In this document: positions 11,347-24,400 of the stretch, one piece after another
Position numbering within the stretch: the stretch's first letter is position 1
How the letters are laid out: each line of letters begins with the position of its first letter
Notes under the pieces: model-generated
Told to the model about the DNA's origin: nothing
Seen by the model: the letters and a program-made list of their open reading frames with translations, nothing else
The model's database searches: none
Made by a program: the position numbers and the translations under genes
Assembly: GCA_030272585.1 (NCBI GenBank)
Contig: BSYQ01000001.1
Coordinates: 6,696,001-6,760,000, forward strand
Reading direction: 5' to 3'
DNA length: 64,000 nucleotides
From: Bryopsis sp. KO-2023
Lineage: Eukaryota > Chlorophyta > Ulvophyceae > Bryopsidales > Bryopsidaceae

Positions 11347-14300
11347 ATGAGTACGGGCAATGGATCCAAACCTGAAGTTCTGAATGTAGGTGAAATGGCT
11401 GAGTTGCCAAGTACCACCCAGCAACCGAGAAGGAGCAACAGACCTTCATTGGGCCAAAAGCAAACCAACAATCAAGTGGAGCAAGTTCTTAACAATGGGG
11501 AGCACCCCTCCATCTGTGGCGAAGCCCTGATCGGCATGAGGGTGTCCAAGAAATTTGGGCGAAAAATGTACAACGGGGTGGTTCGATCTTTCGACCCCCT
11601 CGTGGCTTGGTATGGAGTCAAGTATGAAGATTCGGACGAGGAGGAGGTGGATTTTGTCGAGCTGCAAGATATTTTGGTGGAGCCCGGGGTATTGAGAAAT
11701 AAGGAGCAGGCCCCCCCAAGCAAGAAACGAGGCAAATCGAGAAAACGCAGAAAAAGTCCAGAAAGATCAAGGAAAAGTGCAAAACAGGCCGAAAACATCG
11801 GTATGAAACTTGAGGAAATTACCTCGAAACGAGTCGATCTTGGAGGGGTGGATGGACAGAAAATGGAGGGGTTGATTGTGCAAGGGGATGTCAAGCTGAT
11901 TGGCCCCAAACCATTGGGGATGACACCCATGTTTGCTAGGGCAGCGAGCGAAAGCCATACCAGCAAATCGTCAGGGGAGAAAAACAATGAAGGGACCCCG
12001 TGCGGGGGGGAAGGTGAAAAGGAGTTCAACATGGGTTGCGATGTGGCGGTGGTGCCACCATGCAAGATATTGAGCCTGATCGAAGGGGTGCCTGGCTGCG
12101 ACAAGGCAGCCGAGAGGAGACGTCGGTCGGTGGTGTACAAAGAGCATTACCGCAGGGAGAGAATGAAACCGCTGGAATGGCCGGATTTCAGGCCTGCTTC
12201 GGGCGAAGCTTCATCGGAATCGTGTCCCATCGACAGGGTCCAACGGGTCTGGAACCTATCCGATGAATGCGTCAGCCTGTTGCAGGATCTGGCCGGCAGC
12301 ATCCACGTGGATGAATCCCTGCACGAAACCGATGTGAACAAAGTGAAAGAATGTCAGAGGGCTTACTACGAGGAGTGGGTGAAGCACGACGAAATCGAGC
12401 GGGAAAAGATCAAACAGAACGGTCGATCGGTTGGGAGTTATGGCAGGATCGGTATCAATAATGCCATCAGGATTGCGGAGCGGGCGATGGAGGGGAGAAA
12501 GATCAACACCGATGTGAACATCGGCCATGTCCCTGGGGTGCCGGTGAACCTTCAGATTCAAGCTCGCGGAGAGCTCAATTGTCTGGGACTACATCGACCC
12601 AACAACCGGGCGGCATGTGTGGATATAGTGGAGTACAGCCCTGAGGTGGGGGAGCCTGTGCCTTTGGCATTGAGTGTGGTGGTTTCTCGGAGCAAGAAAG
12701 TTCGACCGGATGAAGTGGATGAGATGATTTTTCTCGGGGAGGGGGGGGAGGATGTTGTGAAAGGTGAGGGGGGCCGAACCAGAATTCGAAAGCACAGGAC
12801 AGACCAAGGGTTGGTGAATTGCCACCGGTTCGGACTGCCCATCCGCTTGATCAGGCAGGTGAGTGCGAGGGGGTACGTGCTCAAGTACCGCTACACGTAC
12901 GAAGGGCTCTGGTGGGTGAGTGAGGCATGGCCGGATACGCCAGGGTCGATGAAATTCCGACTGGTGCGGATGTCGAAGGGGGGGCCAGGGGAAGGCAAAG
13001 TGCTGTTGAGACCACGGGAGCGAATTCTATGTGAGGATATTTCTTTTGGTCAGGAGCCGATCAAGATTCCGGTGGTGAATGGGGTGGATGATGCCATGCC
13101 TCCAGGTCTGGACCTCAAGCTGATCAATGGCATTGATGGGAGCTCACCCCAACACCGGTGTGATTACTCCTTTCATTACACGAAGGGTTACGTATACAGC
13201 GACCCGAGCGTCCATTACCCGGCAATACCAACAATGGAGAAGAATGAGAACCCGCACGCCATGATCGAACGGCTGAACATGTGTGCCCCTTACACTCTGC
13301 AACGGGGCTCGAAAGTTCCGCTGTTGAATCAACGACGGTCGATACTGTACGAATGCGGACCTTGGTGTCATTGCAAACATGGCGTTGACTGTTCTTACGC
13401 TGTAACCGAGAGGGGCATTCGATTCAAGCTGCAAGTATTTAGGACGAAGCAAAAGGGGTGGGGGGTGCGGACGCTGGAATACATCCCAGCAGGTGCTTTT
13501 GTCACCACGTATGCTGGGGTCATTGTTCCGCACGGCCATGCGGAGGTCATTGCGGGCAGATCGGAGTATGTGTTCGATATGTGTAGGAGAACCGACATGT
13601 CTAATGATAACCGCTATTTGGACAGGCATCGCTCGGACATCAAGGTGATTCAGAAAATCGGAGTGTTTCACCTTTTCTGTGTTAATTTACACATATACAG
13701 ATGTCTGTTGTTTCTTGGTAGTGAAATGTTGCAACATGAGGCGAAATCAGTCGTGAGGAGCCTGTATCTCAGGCTGAAAAAGTATACATATTTATATACA
13801 TCTATATTTTTTGTTATTTTTTTGTTGTAAGAGCGGTGGGGAAGCTGGCTTGGGAATGATGAATCAAAATTCACTGGATTCTTGAACGTCCGTCATGATA
13901 TCAAAACATGAGCTTCTCTGACCCACAGCTGCCGCCTCGTGCATTAAGGTTCTATTCTATTCCACACTCCTATTACTCATGCGTGTTATATTAGACAAGT
14001 GTATGCGAAGATGGTTTCTTTGTATTAATTTTCCCCCTTGCCCGCAGATAAAATACGCGGTGGATGCCAAGAATCGAGGGAACGTGGCTCGATTCATAAA
14101 TCACAGTTGCGACCCCAACACATTCGTGCAGCCCACTCTGAGCACTCACCTCGACGAAAGCATGCCAAAAATCTGCCTGTTCGCCAGCAAGCACATTTTC
14201 CCAGGCGAAGAATTGAACTACGATTACGGGGATCAGTTCGTGATGGAATGCCTCGGTGGAAAATGCCATTGCGGGTCGAGCAATTGCATTACGGCTCAGT

Positions 14301-14608
14301 CATCTGATGTCGACAGTGGGGTGGATTCTGACGGTGTGGATGGCGGCGGCTCCACCTCGAGCGAATCTAGAGGCTTCGGCAAAAATAAGGTGTATGGTTT
14401 TGACGACAGCGAAATAGAAGACATCCGAGGGAATTCGCAGTGGCGTAAGAAACCAATAATCGGACCAGAGATGGCAAAGTACCTTAATGGTTGGTCGAAC
14501 GGGCAATTCAGTCATGCCAGCGACCTCAAAGTGAGAATAGGTGCTGTTCCGGTCATAAATGGCTCGGATGATGGGAGCAGCGAGTATTCAGATATCAACA
14601 TCATGTAG
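11347..14608 (+). CDS. SUVH-like histone lysine methyltransferase (Tudor-like + SRA + SET)
   Basis: Two exons, 11347-13644 and 14048-14608, join in phase 0 to give 952 residues. Residues 61-110 form a Tudor/PTM-like module (MYNGVVRSFDPLVAWYGVKY, then an acidic run). A basic, nuclear-signal-like stretch follows. Residues ~394-543 match an SRA domain (HVPGVPVNLQ, LNCLGLHRP, YTYEGLWWVSEAW), which reads methylated DNA in plant SUVH proteins. The SET domain keeps KGWGVR, ARFINHSCDPN and LNYDYGDQ, and the post-SET keeps CHCGSSNC, so it should be active, most likely on H3K9. The pre-SET is eroded: only about six cysteines are present and the first CxC cluster is missing. The tail (~860-952) is acidic and serine-rich. 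An in-frame upstream extension to 11275 is possible, but ATG 11347 fits better. Confidence 0.9.
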
Positions 14609-16440
14609 TGGTTTTCTGTTTGTTTGTTTTTTGTTCAATTTTTATTTTTTTTCTTCTAGCGTGCAAGGGAAAAGGGGGGTTCCTTTGGTCCAGAATGACA
14701 TTTTTGGGGAGTAGAGGGGGGGTGTCGGTGGTTGCATCTTGCCAGTTTTCACCTTTTTTTTGTGGTTGTATGTACAATGGTAAATCTTATGATGGGTGGG
14801 TGGTGTTGATAGAGATCCATTCAATTGACCTTTGGTTATGATAGTTGCTTTTTGGTTGTAATTGGGGAAGGGGGAGTGGCGGCATTTTCTCCCTTCTTTT
14901 CATTGCCAATCTATTTTTTATGATTTTTTTTCCTGACTATGAGAGAAATCCATCTCTCTTTTCGAGGCCAATTCAGCTGTTTTGACACCAAAGACCTCGT
15001 TTTTTCGACAAAAAACGACGAGCAAGAGCAAAAAGAAAGCGGGTCGTCCGATGAGTGCACAAGAATGATCACCGTAAATCGTTTTCAATCCGCCGCCTCT
15101 CACTCGTCGTGCGGAAGTCCTCGTTCGTTCGATCGTTTGTCCTTTTGTTTTTGTTCTTCTCTCAAAACGAGTTGCAGCGACTTCTTGGCGATTCAACGAG
15201 TAGCACCCTTAAAAAACACGTGGTTTTTAGCACTTTCATCAAAGACGGAGAAGAGTCTTGAATATGTGGGGGGGAAATATTCTTCCCTTGGCCGTGTCAA
15301 GTCGTGCCATGTCCAAAGGAAACCGAAAGATCAACTTCCAAAGTTTATGCTCATATCAAGGGGTTCCATCCAAGGTTGTATTCAAACTTTGTTTTCGACA
15401 TCATACCTTTTGTATCGGTGTGATGCACAGGGGCGTCTCTCGTTACTTTCCCAACGAAGACATCAGCTTCAGCAAGCAAGTTAAGCAAGTTAAGCAAGTT
15501 AAGGCATTCACCCACGGACCAAGAAGAGCATTCTCTTGAGAACAATTAACATATGCGCATACATATTGAATTCATATTGTTTGTTTGTTTGTTTTGGTTT
15601 GCAAGAATGGGGGAAAGTTCACTATAGATGAGGTTATCCCAAAAATGAAGTCACAAGCAAGTTCCCATTTATACTTCGTCAAAGCAGGGTTGCAATCAAA
15701 TCAGTCAGTTGTGGTAATGCTCTCAAGTATATATTTTGATCAATGAATAAACAGGCCCACAAACACATGTACATCCAGAGAGAAATAGAGAAAGAAACGC
15801 TGCCATGAATCCACAACAAAGACAGCTTTGCACCTAGTGTAACAATACTGTTTCAAGAAATAAAAAATGAAAGGTTTAAAGGATTAATTCTGTAAAGCAG
15901 GTTACAGCGGCTCATGTAGGTTAATAAGCTGCAGGTGGAAGCTTCAGTTTACTCATCGTACTTACTAATGTGCATGAGTATTTGAACTGAGTTGAGCTCA
16001 TGCGAAACAATACTTGTTTCTTTCGTTACCACATCCGTGCTTCCCTGAGAGAAATGGAGTAAACTTCAATAGAGAGAAGAAGTTTTTTTTTGTCTGCTGG
16101 TGTGCCAATCTGTGCCTGGAGTTTGTTGATGAAGTTTGTTGTTAGCTGTGTTTTGGGATAGTGTTATTGTGGATTGTTAAAATGGTGAAAGGAGATAGAG
16201 TCCTGATTGATACTGAGGTTTTGATGTTTAATGACACTGATGTAAATGTGGAAGTGTGGATGAACATTCCGTTAAAAAACTTTGATGTAGTCTGACAGCC
16301 ATAGTAACCAACTGCAACTGGCCTTCAGCATGATTCAATTCGTGTCAAAATTCTGGAAAGATAAAATTGTATCAATCGATTAACCTTCAGCGTTGAGAAA
16401 AAAATTCTTGGACTGGTCCAGAAATAAAGTTCCAGTAGGT
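14609..16440. other. Intergenic region with a weak open frame
   Basis: 3' flank of the SRA-SET gene. An open frame of 181 codons at 14939-15484 (+) overlaps other open frames of similar length and has no recognisable domain, so I do not call it. A short direct repeat, CAAGTTAAG three times, lies at about 15476-15502. The remainder is AT-rich with nothing else visible. Confidence 0.35.
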
Positions 16441-17031
16441 TTTTCAAGGAAATATCTTTTTCACCAAATCCGTTGACTGCTCGAAATGTGTGATGTCCAA
16501 TCCACTCTGAAAGACTCGCTGGAGATGCTCTGGCTGAGCATCTTCAGCATCATCAACGAACTCAAATAAGGCAATAATCAACTCATATGTTTCCCATTTC
16601 ACCACCCACCCCAAGACAAGGGATTTGGAGGAGGACAAAAGTGCACTTTGTATTTTTTGGTGTATTGTGTCAAATTTCTAAGTATCAAAAAATTAACACA
16701 ATTTCAAGTTTAGCTCCATGTCCTCCATTTCTTCAGAGATACCAGTTGCAAAAATTTGGTAAATAAGTTCTCAAGCATTCTCACAAATCTTTCAAGTTTT
16801 TGTTTCTCTTACAAAGACAGCTTGGAGCCTCATGCCAATTCCAACTCATGGCATCACTGATAGCCAAACAGACAGCATCTCTCGAAAAACTGAAAAATGT
16901 GCTCTCAAAAAAACAAAACAAAAATAGCCCAAGCACCTGATGGTAAAAATTTCCCTTCCCAGATTTCCATCGTCCAAAAAAAAAAAACTCCCCATACTCT
17001 TTGGGATGCATCTCTGGAAATCCATCACGAA
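16441..17031 (-). other. Coding-like fragments of uncertain status
   Basis: Two in-phase pieces can be read on the minus strand at 17028-16840, starting MMDFQRCIPKSM and continuing after a possible splice with FSRDAVCLAISDAMSW. A separate open frame at 16638-16444 ends HFEQSTDLVKKIFP. I cannot join the two, and the first crosses a T12 run. They could be remnants of one gene. Confidence 0.2.
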
Positions 17032-18433
17032 ATCAAAATGATTTTTTCAACAGCTCAAATTTAAGAAAAAAACACCTCATCTCATTTCAGGAAATATCCA
17101 TTTGTTACTCTGCTTTGCTCGATCGATCTATCTGTCCATCATAATTCTCCCTGCTTTAGCATTTTGTTGGATTCAACCCTCAGGTTGTATATTTGTATCT
17201 TCTCCATTCTCTTACCAGCGTTCCAACTCTTTCCTGCTGTCTAAAAATAATCACCCTTGTCTCTTTTTTCTTCCTTCTTGCTTCCACCAATGGAGGCAAA
17301 AAATTTTACGCTGGAATCACTGAAATAAATGTCCTTGATGCTTAGCTCCTTTCTGTCTGCTTTTGTTTTTTTTGTTCCTTTTCCCCTCGTTTTCTCAAAA
17401 AGAGCATGCCAGGTGAGTTCACTGAACATCCCAATTCAAAAAAAAAATGACCAACATACAAAGACAAAGACAAAAAAGAAAAACACTCATTGCGTATGAA
17501 CTCACTCTCTCTCCTTCACAGATTCTACCTGGCAACCCTCGAACTCTCCTCACAAATTTCCTCTCGATCAAACCAGTTTCATTATGCTTGCTTGGCACTC
17601 ATCATAAACCACCTCAACCTCCCTTGCTTCCTCTCGTTAACTTTTCCACTACATTTGCTGTAACAATTTCTTTTCTTTCTCTCTCTTTTTTCACATTGTG
17701 CAACTTGTCACTTGACTGGGCAGACCCCGTCATGTACATTTTTTTTTCTTTTTCTTATTTTCCCCCTCTATTGTGTTTTTTCCCCTCTGCTGGTGTCTTG
17801 AAAATTGTCAAAAACCTCAACCGAAAAATGCGTCATTATTCCATGTATGAAGATACGGAAAATAGATGAAAACTTAAGTGTCCCTATAAGCACTCCTTTT
17901 TTTTCCCCTCTCCATGTGGATCAAATATTGCCCCAATCATTATTTCCACACTCTTTACCATCCACATATCAAGCAACCCCCAAAAAAACACCCCCCCCAA
18001 TGCAAACCCACGATCATAATCATGCCAAAAACATCCCAGCATAGAGAAAATAGCATCAGTCATTAGTTGCACAATAGAAATGACACGTCAATTGTCACTA
18101 GCAATATGATATATATATAGAATGAGTGCATAAAACAAAGGAAAAAAAAAGTCCATAACCATAAAAACCATAAAAAGAAAGGAAGAAAAAGAAACAACAG
18201 CGAAAAAACATGGGTTGGCCTTGAGTATCTGGGAAACAGTTATTGCCGCTTCTTCTTATATGTCGGCATTTTCCGTCTCGACAAATCTTTTTCCATGCAA
18301 TCCCTTCCTAATTACCCATCTAAAAACACTCTGGGTTGCTAAACCATTAACATTATCGACTTCCCTTTTCACACATTTTCATCAGCAGCAGACATAGCAC
18401 AAATACCCTTCCGTTTTTTTCCCCCACAAAATT
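17032..18433. other. Intergenic / 3' flank of the channel gene
   Basis: Pyrimidine-rich, low-complexity sequence, partly CT-rich (17440-17810), with no convincing exon. I looked for a missing fourth cyclic-nucleotide-binding domain of the channel here and saw none. Confidence 0.4.
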
Positions 18434-21400
18434 TCAGTCATGTTTCAGCTCCATGGCCACCTGCGATCGCACGGTGTTCGGAAGCTCCCCCATCAGCACA
18501 TCCTCATCGAACGCCTTGGTTTTCGTCCATTTCTCCTCATAATGCCCAATGACCTGTCGCTGAGTGTCGCTCGGCACCCCCCAGTACCCCATCAAATCCA
18601 ACACCCAGTTGCGCTTGGCCGCCTTCATTTTTCGGAACTCCTCAAGCTCTGCAGTGTCCCTGAGCAACTCGCTGATCGCCGACTCAATCAGAATAAAGAA
18701 ATAGATGTTGAAAGTCATGATCACCATGGCGACCAGCATCTCCTCCCATGTGGTCGGCTGAGGATCTCCATAGCCCACAGTGGTCAACGTATCAGAGCAC
18801 CAGTAGATGGAGTCGAGGTATTGCAGACCGATGCTGGCTTCCAAGGCGGGGGCACGGTCAATATCACGATTGGACAACCAACTGTCATCTGGCCTGGTCT
18901 TTCGCCACACCGCCGCAAAGAAATAGAAGCATCCCAAGACGTTCAGAGTCAAGGCTGTCATGTAGACGGTCAGCATGAAGTAGAACGTCGAGTTTGGAGT
19001 GTAATCCACGATCACGGGGAGGGCGTTGTTACCAGCAAAGCATGTTGAGGCGAGGTCCATCAGGAAGAGCACGAACCTAGGGACGAATCTCAACAGCAGC
19101 ATCCATGTGTATGCATGCTTGGCTCCACCCCCATCAGCACCACCCAACACAGCAAAGTACATGAAGAATGGAATGACGGATAGAATGTCGATGATGAATG
19201 TACCCCGCATAATGTAGTTCTCGAGGACTGGCTTCAACCCCATGACAATCACCTTTTGGTTATTGTTCTGGGCGACGAATCCGGTGGCCATGTTCATCAG
19301 CATGTTGATTATGAACACAATGCCAGCATACCACTCGAACATGTGGACCCACCACTCCATATCGACTTCCCTTGCACCGTTGTTGACACTCAGGTAATCT
19401 CTCCCCAAGCCAAAGCAGAACACGACAGGGAGGATGAAGCTGGTGTAGGTGGCATCCATCACCATCATTTTTCCGGACCAGAAAATCGCAAAAGGGTTGT
19501 CGGGACTGAGGGGCACCTCCATGCCAGACTTCTTTGCCACCAAATTGGCTTTGTGGTACTCTTCCTCTTTGGAGGCACTGTAATCCTCGGCTCCGGTGAA
19601 CAGAGTTCCCCATTTCGCTGGACTCACATCATGGTATCGAGCAACGTTACGAAGACTGTATCGTGACTTTGCCCTACCCAGCATCGGCTTTGTCGCCTTA
19701 CTGCCTTTGTCAGCCCCTCCTCCAACTCGGGTGTCCAGAAAACCTCCATCCGTCCTGGCCCAGGCTGTACGCATCTGGTGTTCTTGCCCACCAACCAGCT
19801 CAATCATCAAAGTGCTGTCATCTCTGCAGAGCTCCTCCAAAGCAGACATCTCCAAATGCCACAGGTAGCATGGGGTCTTGGCACGGACAGTAACTGGATG
19901 AGGCTCCCTGGTCTGCACCAAAGCGTAATCCCCGATGGTGGCATAGCCACTCACGCGTCCAATCTCTTCACTTCCTCGGAAAGCATCAAGGGTACCCCCC
20001 TCGAGCAGGTAGATTCCGTTTGGAAGGTCATCCCTTTCGAACAGATCGTGCCCACTCGCAACCGTCATGGGAGTGAGGCATCCAGCGATCATTTCTTTGC
20101 GCATTCTGTCCATGTTCTTGAACAAATCCAGATGATTCATCACATCTTGGGTCACATACTGCAGCACCGAAGACCGAATGCCATCGGGCATGTCCAGCAG
20201 GATTTCCACGTCCAGGTTGTTGGCAGAGGAGAGCTTGTCCGAGTAGTAAGATCGGACGACCTTCTTCAGACCAGCGGTAAAGCCTCTGTCGTCCATCCAT
20301 TGGATGACTTCCTTCATTCGAGTGCGGAGACCATCCAGCTTTCGGACATCATCTCGCAAGCTTTTGATCACGGTGGATGTCGAGGCAAAAATGACGGAGA
20401 ACAAGAGAACGGCAATGAACATGACGAGCATGGATGCAAGATCTTCTTGCCATGTGTTGGGCTGCAAGAACAAAAAAAGATGATTCAGTGGGTGATAATG
20501 TCCCGATTATTGTTTAATCAATGCACGGCTGATACTTGGGGCAGTAACGAGCATTGTTGCGCATGAAACAGATGTAAAAGCGGTGGCTGTTTGCATGACC
20601 TACATACCCAAGGATCTCCAAAACCGACTGTGGTGAGGGTGTCCATCGCCCAGTACACACTGTGCAGGTACCGCATGATTCTCTGATCATCGAACAGCAG
20701 CTCGCCATCACTTGTTGGCATGATTCTCATTGCGATCCAGCTCCTGTCCCCAAGCTCTCCACCTTCGGACGTCTCAGCCTTTCCAAGGATGTACAGCACA
20801 CTCCCACAGAAATTCGAGAAAAACATGAACACATAGAAAATGTTGAACATCCACAGCAACGTGGGTGCCTTCAAGACACGGCCGATTCCATCAGGGGCCC
20901 TGAGCATCCAGCCCAACTGCTTGGTGCTGACAGAGAAGGAGACGTTCCAGATCAATCGCAGCACACGGAACACGCGGAAAAGCCTCAGCATGCGAAGAAT
21001 GGAGAGAGTCAATTGGGCATTCTCGTCTGAACCAAGCACAAACCACACCACAAATTTAGACTGTGTTCAAATCTTTCTGTGTTTTTTTCAGCCACACACA
21101 TACATCAGAGAATTCTCACCACCACCACCACGTCACTACTTACTTCCGCCTTCTGCTCGAGCAATGATCTCATAGAAGAAAGGCAACACGGACAGCACAT
21201 CCGTAATGACTCCACCATGGAAAATATAGTGCACGAGAACATCTTGCCTCCTCATCACAACAGTGCTCCTGTGGTCATACTGAGCAATGTACCCTGTCGT
21301 CATGTTCAGCAACATGCTGGCAATAAAAATCAGTCCAGCAATAACCTCCAGAGCGAAAGCCCAATCTGGCAGCAGATCATCGTTATCGACCAAAACGAAA

Positions 21401-24400
21401 GCAACCAGGGCAGGCATGACGAAGGCGGTGTAGATCGCATCGAAAGCAAACATGAACGAGGATGAGTAGAGTGCAACCAGGCTGTGGGGGTTGATGATGA
21501 ACGGGCTCTTTCTCTCTGATTCTGGCACGCTCATGAGACGGAACCATTCTGCGGAACTGACATCGAAACTCCTGGGCTGGTAGGCCATTGGAGGAAGGGG
21601 CTCGCTGAAGTAGGCGGCATCGTTCAAGGTGCCCATGGATTTCTCTGACATAACCCTCCTGAGAGAGCTCGTCCTCTTCTTCAATGGCGAACCTGATCCA
21701 TTTTCAGCAGAATTAGTTAGTTATTTTTTTCCGGTGGTGTACAGGTTTTTTTTACCCCCAGAGGTGATTAAGCAGTTTGTTTTCGAGTGCTGAATTCACA
21801 TTTAGCATGGGTTTATGTTTCCATCAAGAGTTCACCTTGGGTGCTCGCAGATCCTGAATGCATTCCACTGAGGATCGATTGCAGGGTCTCCTTGGTTCCA
21901 GGATGCTTTTTCTCGACAGCGTCAAGGGAGGCGGCATCCAAAATCCACAGAAAGCATGAGGATTCGCTCTCAACCGTGAACTCGCGTCGGGGCTCACTCT
22001 CTGCCCTCCCACCAACCGAGATGATTTCTTCACCAATCGTCGACGGACCCTGAATCTTGGCTCGATTCACACCATTCTCTGTGGCCACCACATTTCCAAA
22101 CTCCAAGATGTAGAGCGACTGAGCTGGATCCCCTTCTTTATAGAGCGTGGCCTCACGAGAGCACAGGGATGGCTTCAGCATGGACGACACCGACAGGAGC
22201 ACATCTGGAGTGAACATCTCGAAGAGCTCCATCTTCTTGTACACAGGTTCAAGCATGCCATGGACCACCTCTCCCCTGATGTTGCTGGGCAGGCCTTCCA
22301 GGATTTCAGCCTCGTCGAAGTCGACGATTCGACTCCACACCTCGGTGTAGAAACTCTGGATCACGATTTGCAGGTGCCTCGGGAGCCTCCTGGTCAAAAA
22401 GAAAGACTCCACAGCCTTCATTTTCAGTCGATTGGTGTCTGCCCTCTCGACGACATTCCTGGAGCTCTTGAACAAGTCCAGAGTGGCTCCAATGACGAAC
22501 CCAAAGTAGTACACTTGGAAAACCATCACAATCAAGGCGGCGATCTCTTCGTTCCATGTAACTGGATGTGGTTCTCCATTTCCATTGGTCAGCAACACAT
22601 CGATCCCGTAGAAGATGCCAGCCACCCAGTGTTCCCATTCAGAAGGTCCATGGCCGACATCTCCCCCCAGCAAAGTGTAACAGTTGAGGCAATTGGCTCC
22701 GTCATCGTTCTCGACAGCTCCTTGCACAGCTCTGGGCAAATGAATTCTAAGAGCTACCCAACTCTCATCCAGGCCCCTCCATCGGGCGACCACATACATC
22801 AAAGCTCCGATCCAGTTGATAACTCCAAAGAGAGTGTAGATCACATATCCAAAGTACACGAAAGTTGGCTGGACCCAGTCGAAGAAAGGATACGTTGGGA
22901 TGCTCCAGTGGTTGATAACAGAGTTTACGTAAATCTCCTTCAAAATCCAGTACACTCGACCATATCTGGCAAAGAGCCTCAAAATGTTCAGAATCTGATC
23001 AGCTTGGTCCCCTGTGCCACCAATAATACATCAATCATCGACTATTCCCAACATGAACAGGGGAAAAGATCAAACTGTACATATCCACACAAAAAGGATA
23101 CATGATAAGAGGTAATTCACGAAAGCGGGAAAAATGCACTTTCTGTTTTCAGACATGGGTTGGCAAGAAGTTTGGGAAGTGTGCGTTGCTTAGGACTTAA
23201 AAGGGGGGGGACTGTGGTTACCTGGGACGTCGCGTACAGCACAGATCTCATAGATGAACGGAATGACGGACACCAAATCCACCAAGAATCCACCCTGCGT
23301 CAAGTAATACTTGAACACTTTGGTAGGATCCTTGACCACGAGGGCCTTGTTGCTGTGAGAAACCGCAAATCCAGTGATGAAACCAGAAACCATGTCCAGG
23401 AAGTAGATAACACCGGCTATCCACAGCAAGGCACGGCCCCAAGTATGACTGTCCTTGATGTTTGTGTAATCGGCAATTTTTCGGTCGGAGCCCTCTGGAA
23501 CAATGGAAAGGGGGTACGGCTCTTCAGGGTCGTTGTCAATGACGAATTGGATGATTTGAGGGAGGACACAGACAGCGAAGGTAAGGTCGAAAATTGCCAT
23601 GAACCAGGTCCAGTAGACAGACAACTTGGAAGTTGGGTTGACGAGAACTCCAGAATTGCCCTGCATGGAAGGGACAGACATACACACAAGTGGATTCAGA
23701 GAGGTGCACCTGTTGCCGACAAATTAATCAGCCCAAGACAGGATTCGGGGGAGGTACACTTAAACAATGAGCATATTTACAAGAGCAAATGAATTTGCTT
23801 ACATCCTTCTGTGCATCTTCCACATATCGTCCCCATTCTTCAGCATTGACTCGAAGCAGCTTCTGCGATGGCTGGAACAGACCTAGAGTGGTTGGATCAT
23901 ACATACCTTCCACCACTTGCTTAAAGTTCAGCACTGCATGAACAGAAACAAATTCTTAAGAAAAACGTATTCAGTAACACAACCACAACCAACAAGTTTC
24001 AAAAAGCATTCAAAATATAAGTTTCAAAAGCTTTCAAAAAACAAACCTGGAGATGATGATCGTTGCTTCACGATTTCTGCTGCGAATTCGTTGAGCGACT
24101 CATCCTTGAGATCGACCTTGGCAGCCTTTTTCTTATTCTCCATCCCTGCGCTGACTCCAAACTCTATGGCCATGGCGTCACTCTCATTCATCATGAACGC
24201 CCATGCACCGGAGGCCAGGTCCCCATCAGGCAAATCTGCAATCCTACACCACAGACCAGCTATTTGTGTCACATCCATGGCCAATGCTACCAAAGAAGCT
24301 TCAGCGGATTGCAATTAGTATCCAATAGAGTGATTGTTCGTATTCCTAATTTCTGACATTCTTTGACAGCATTTAACTCTTTCTGTTGACCTTCGGGTAG

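Noticed and set aside
14939..15484. 181-codon plus-strand gene downstream of the SRA-SET gene
   Set aside because: No domain, overlapping open frames of similar length in other frames, and no clear splice or composition signal.
16441..17031. Minus-strand gene with two or three exons
   Set aside because: Frames look coding-like but cannot be joined, and one crosses a T12 run; listed only as uncertain fragments.
17032..18433. Alternative 3' exon adding a fourth cyclic-nucleotide-binding domain to the channel
   Set aside because: A donor-like CAGGTGGCC precedes the stop, but no downstream minus-strand frame here shows CNBD motifs.
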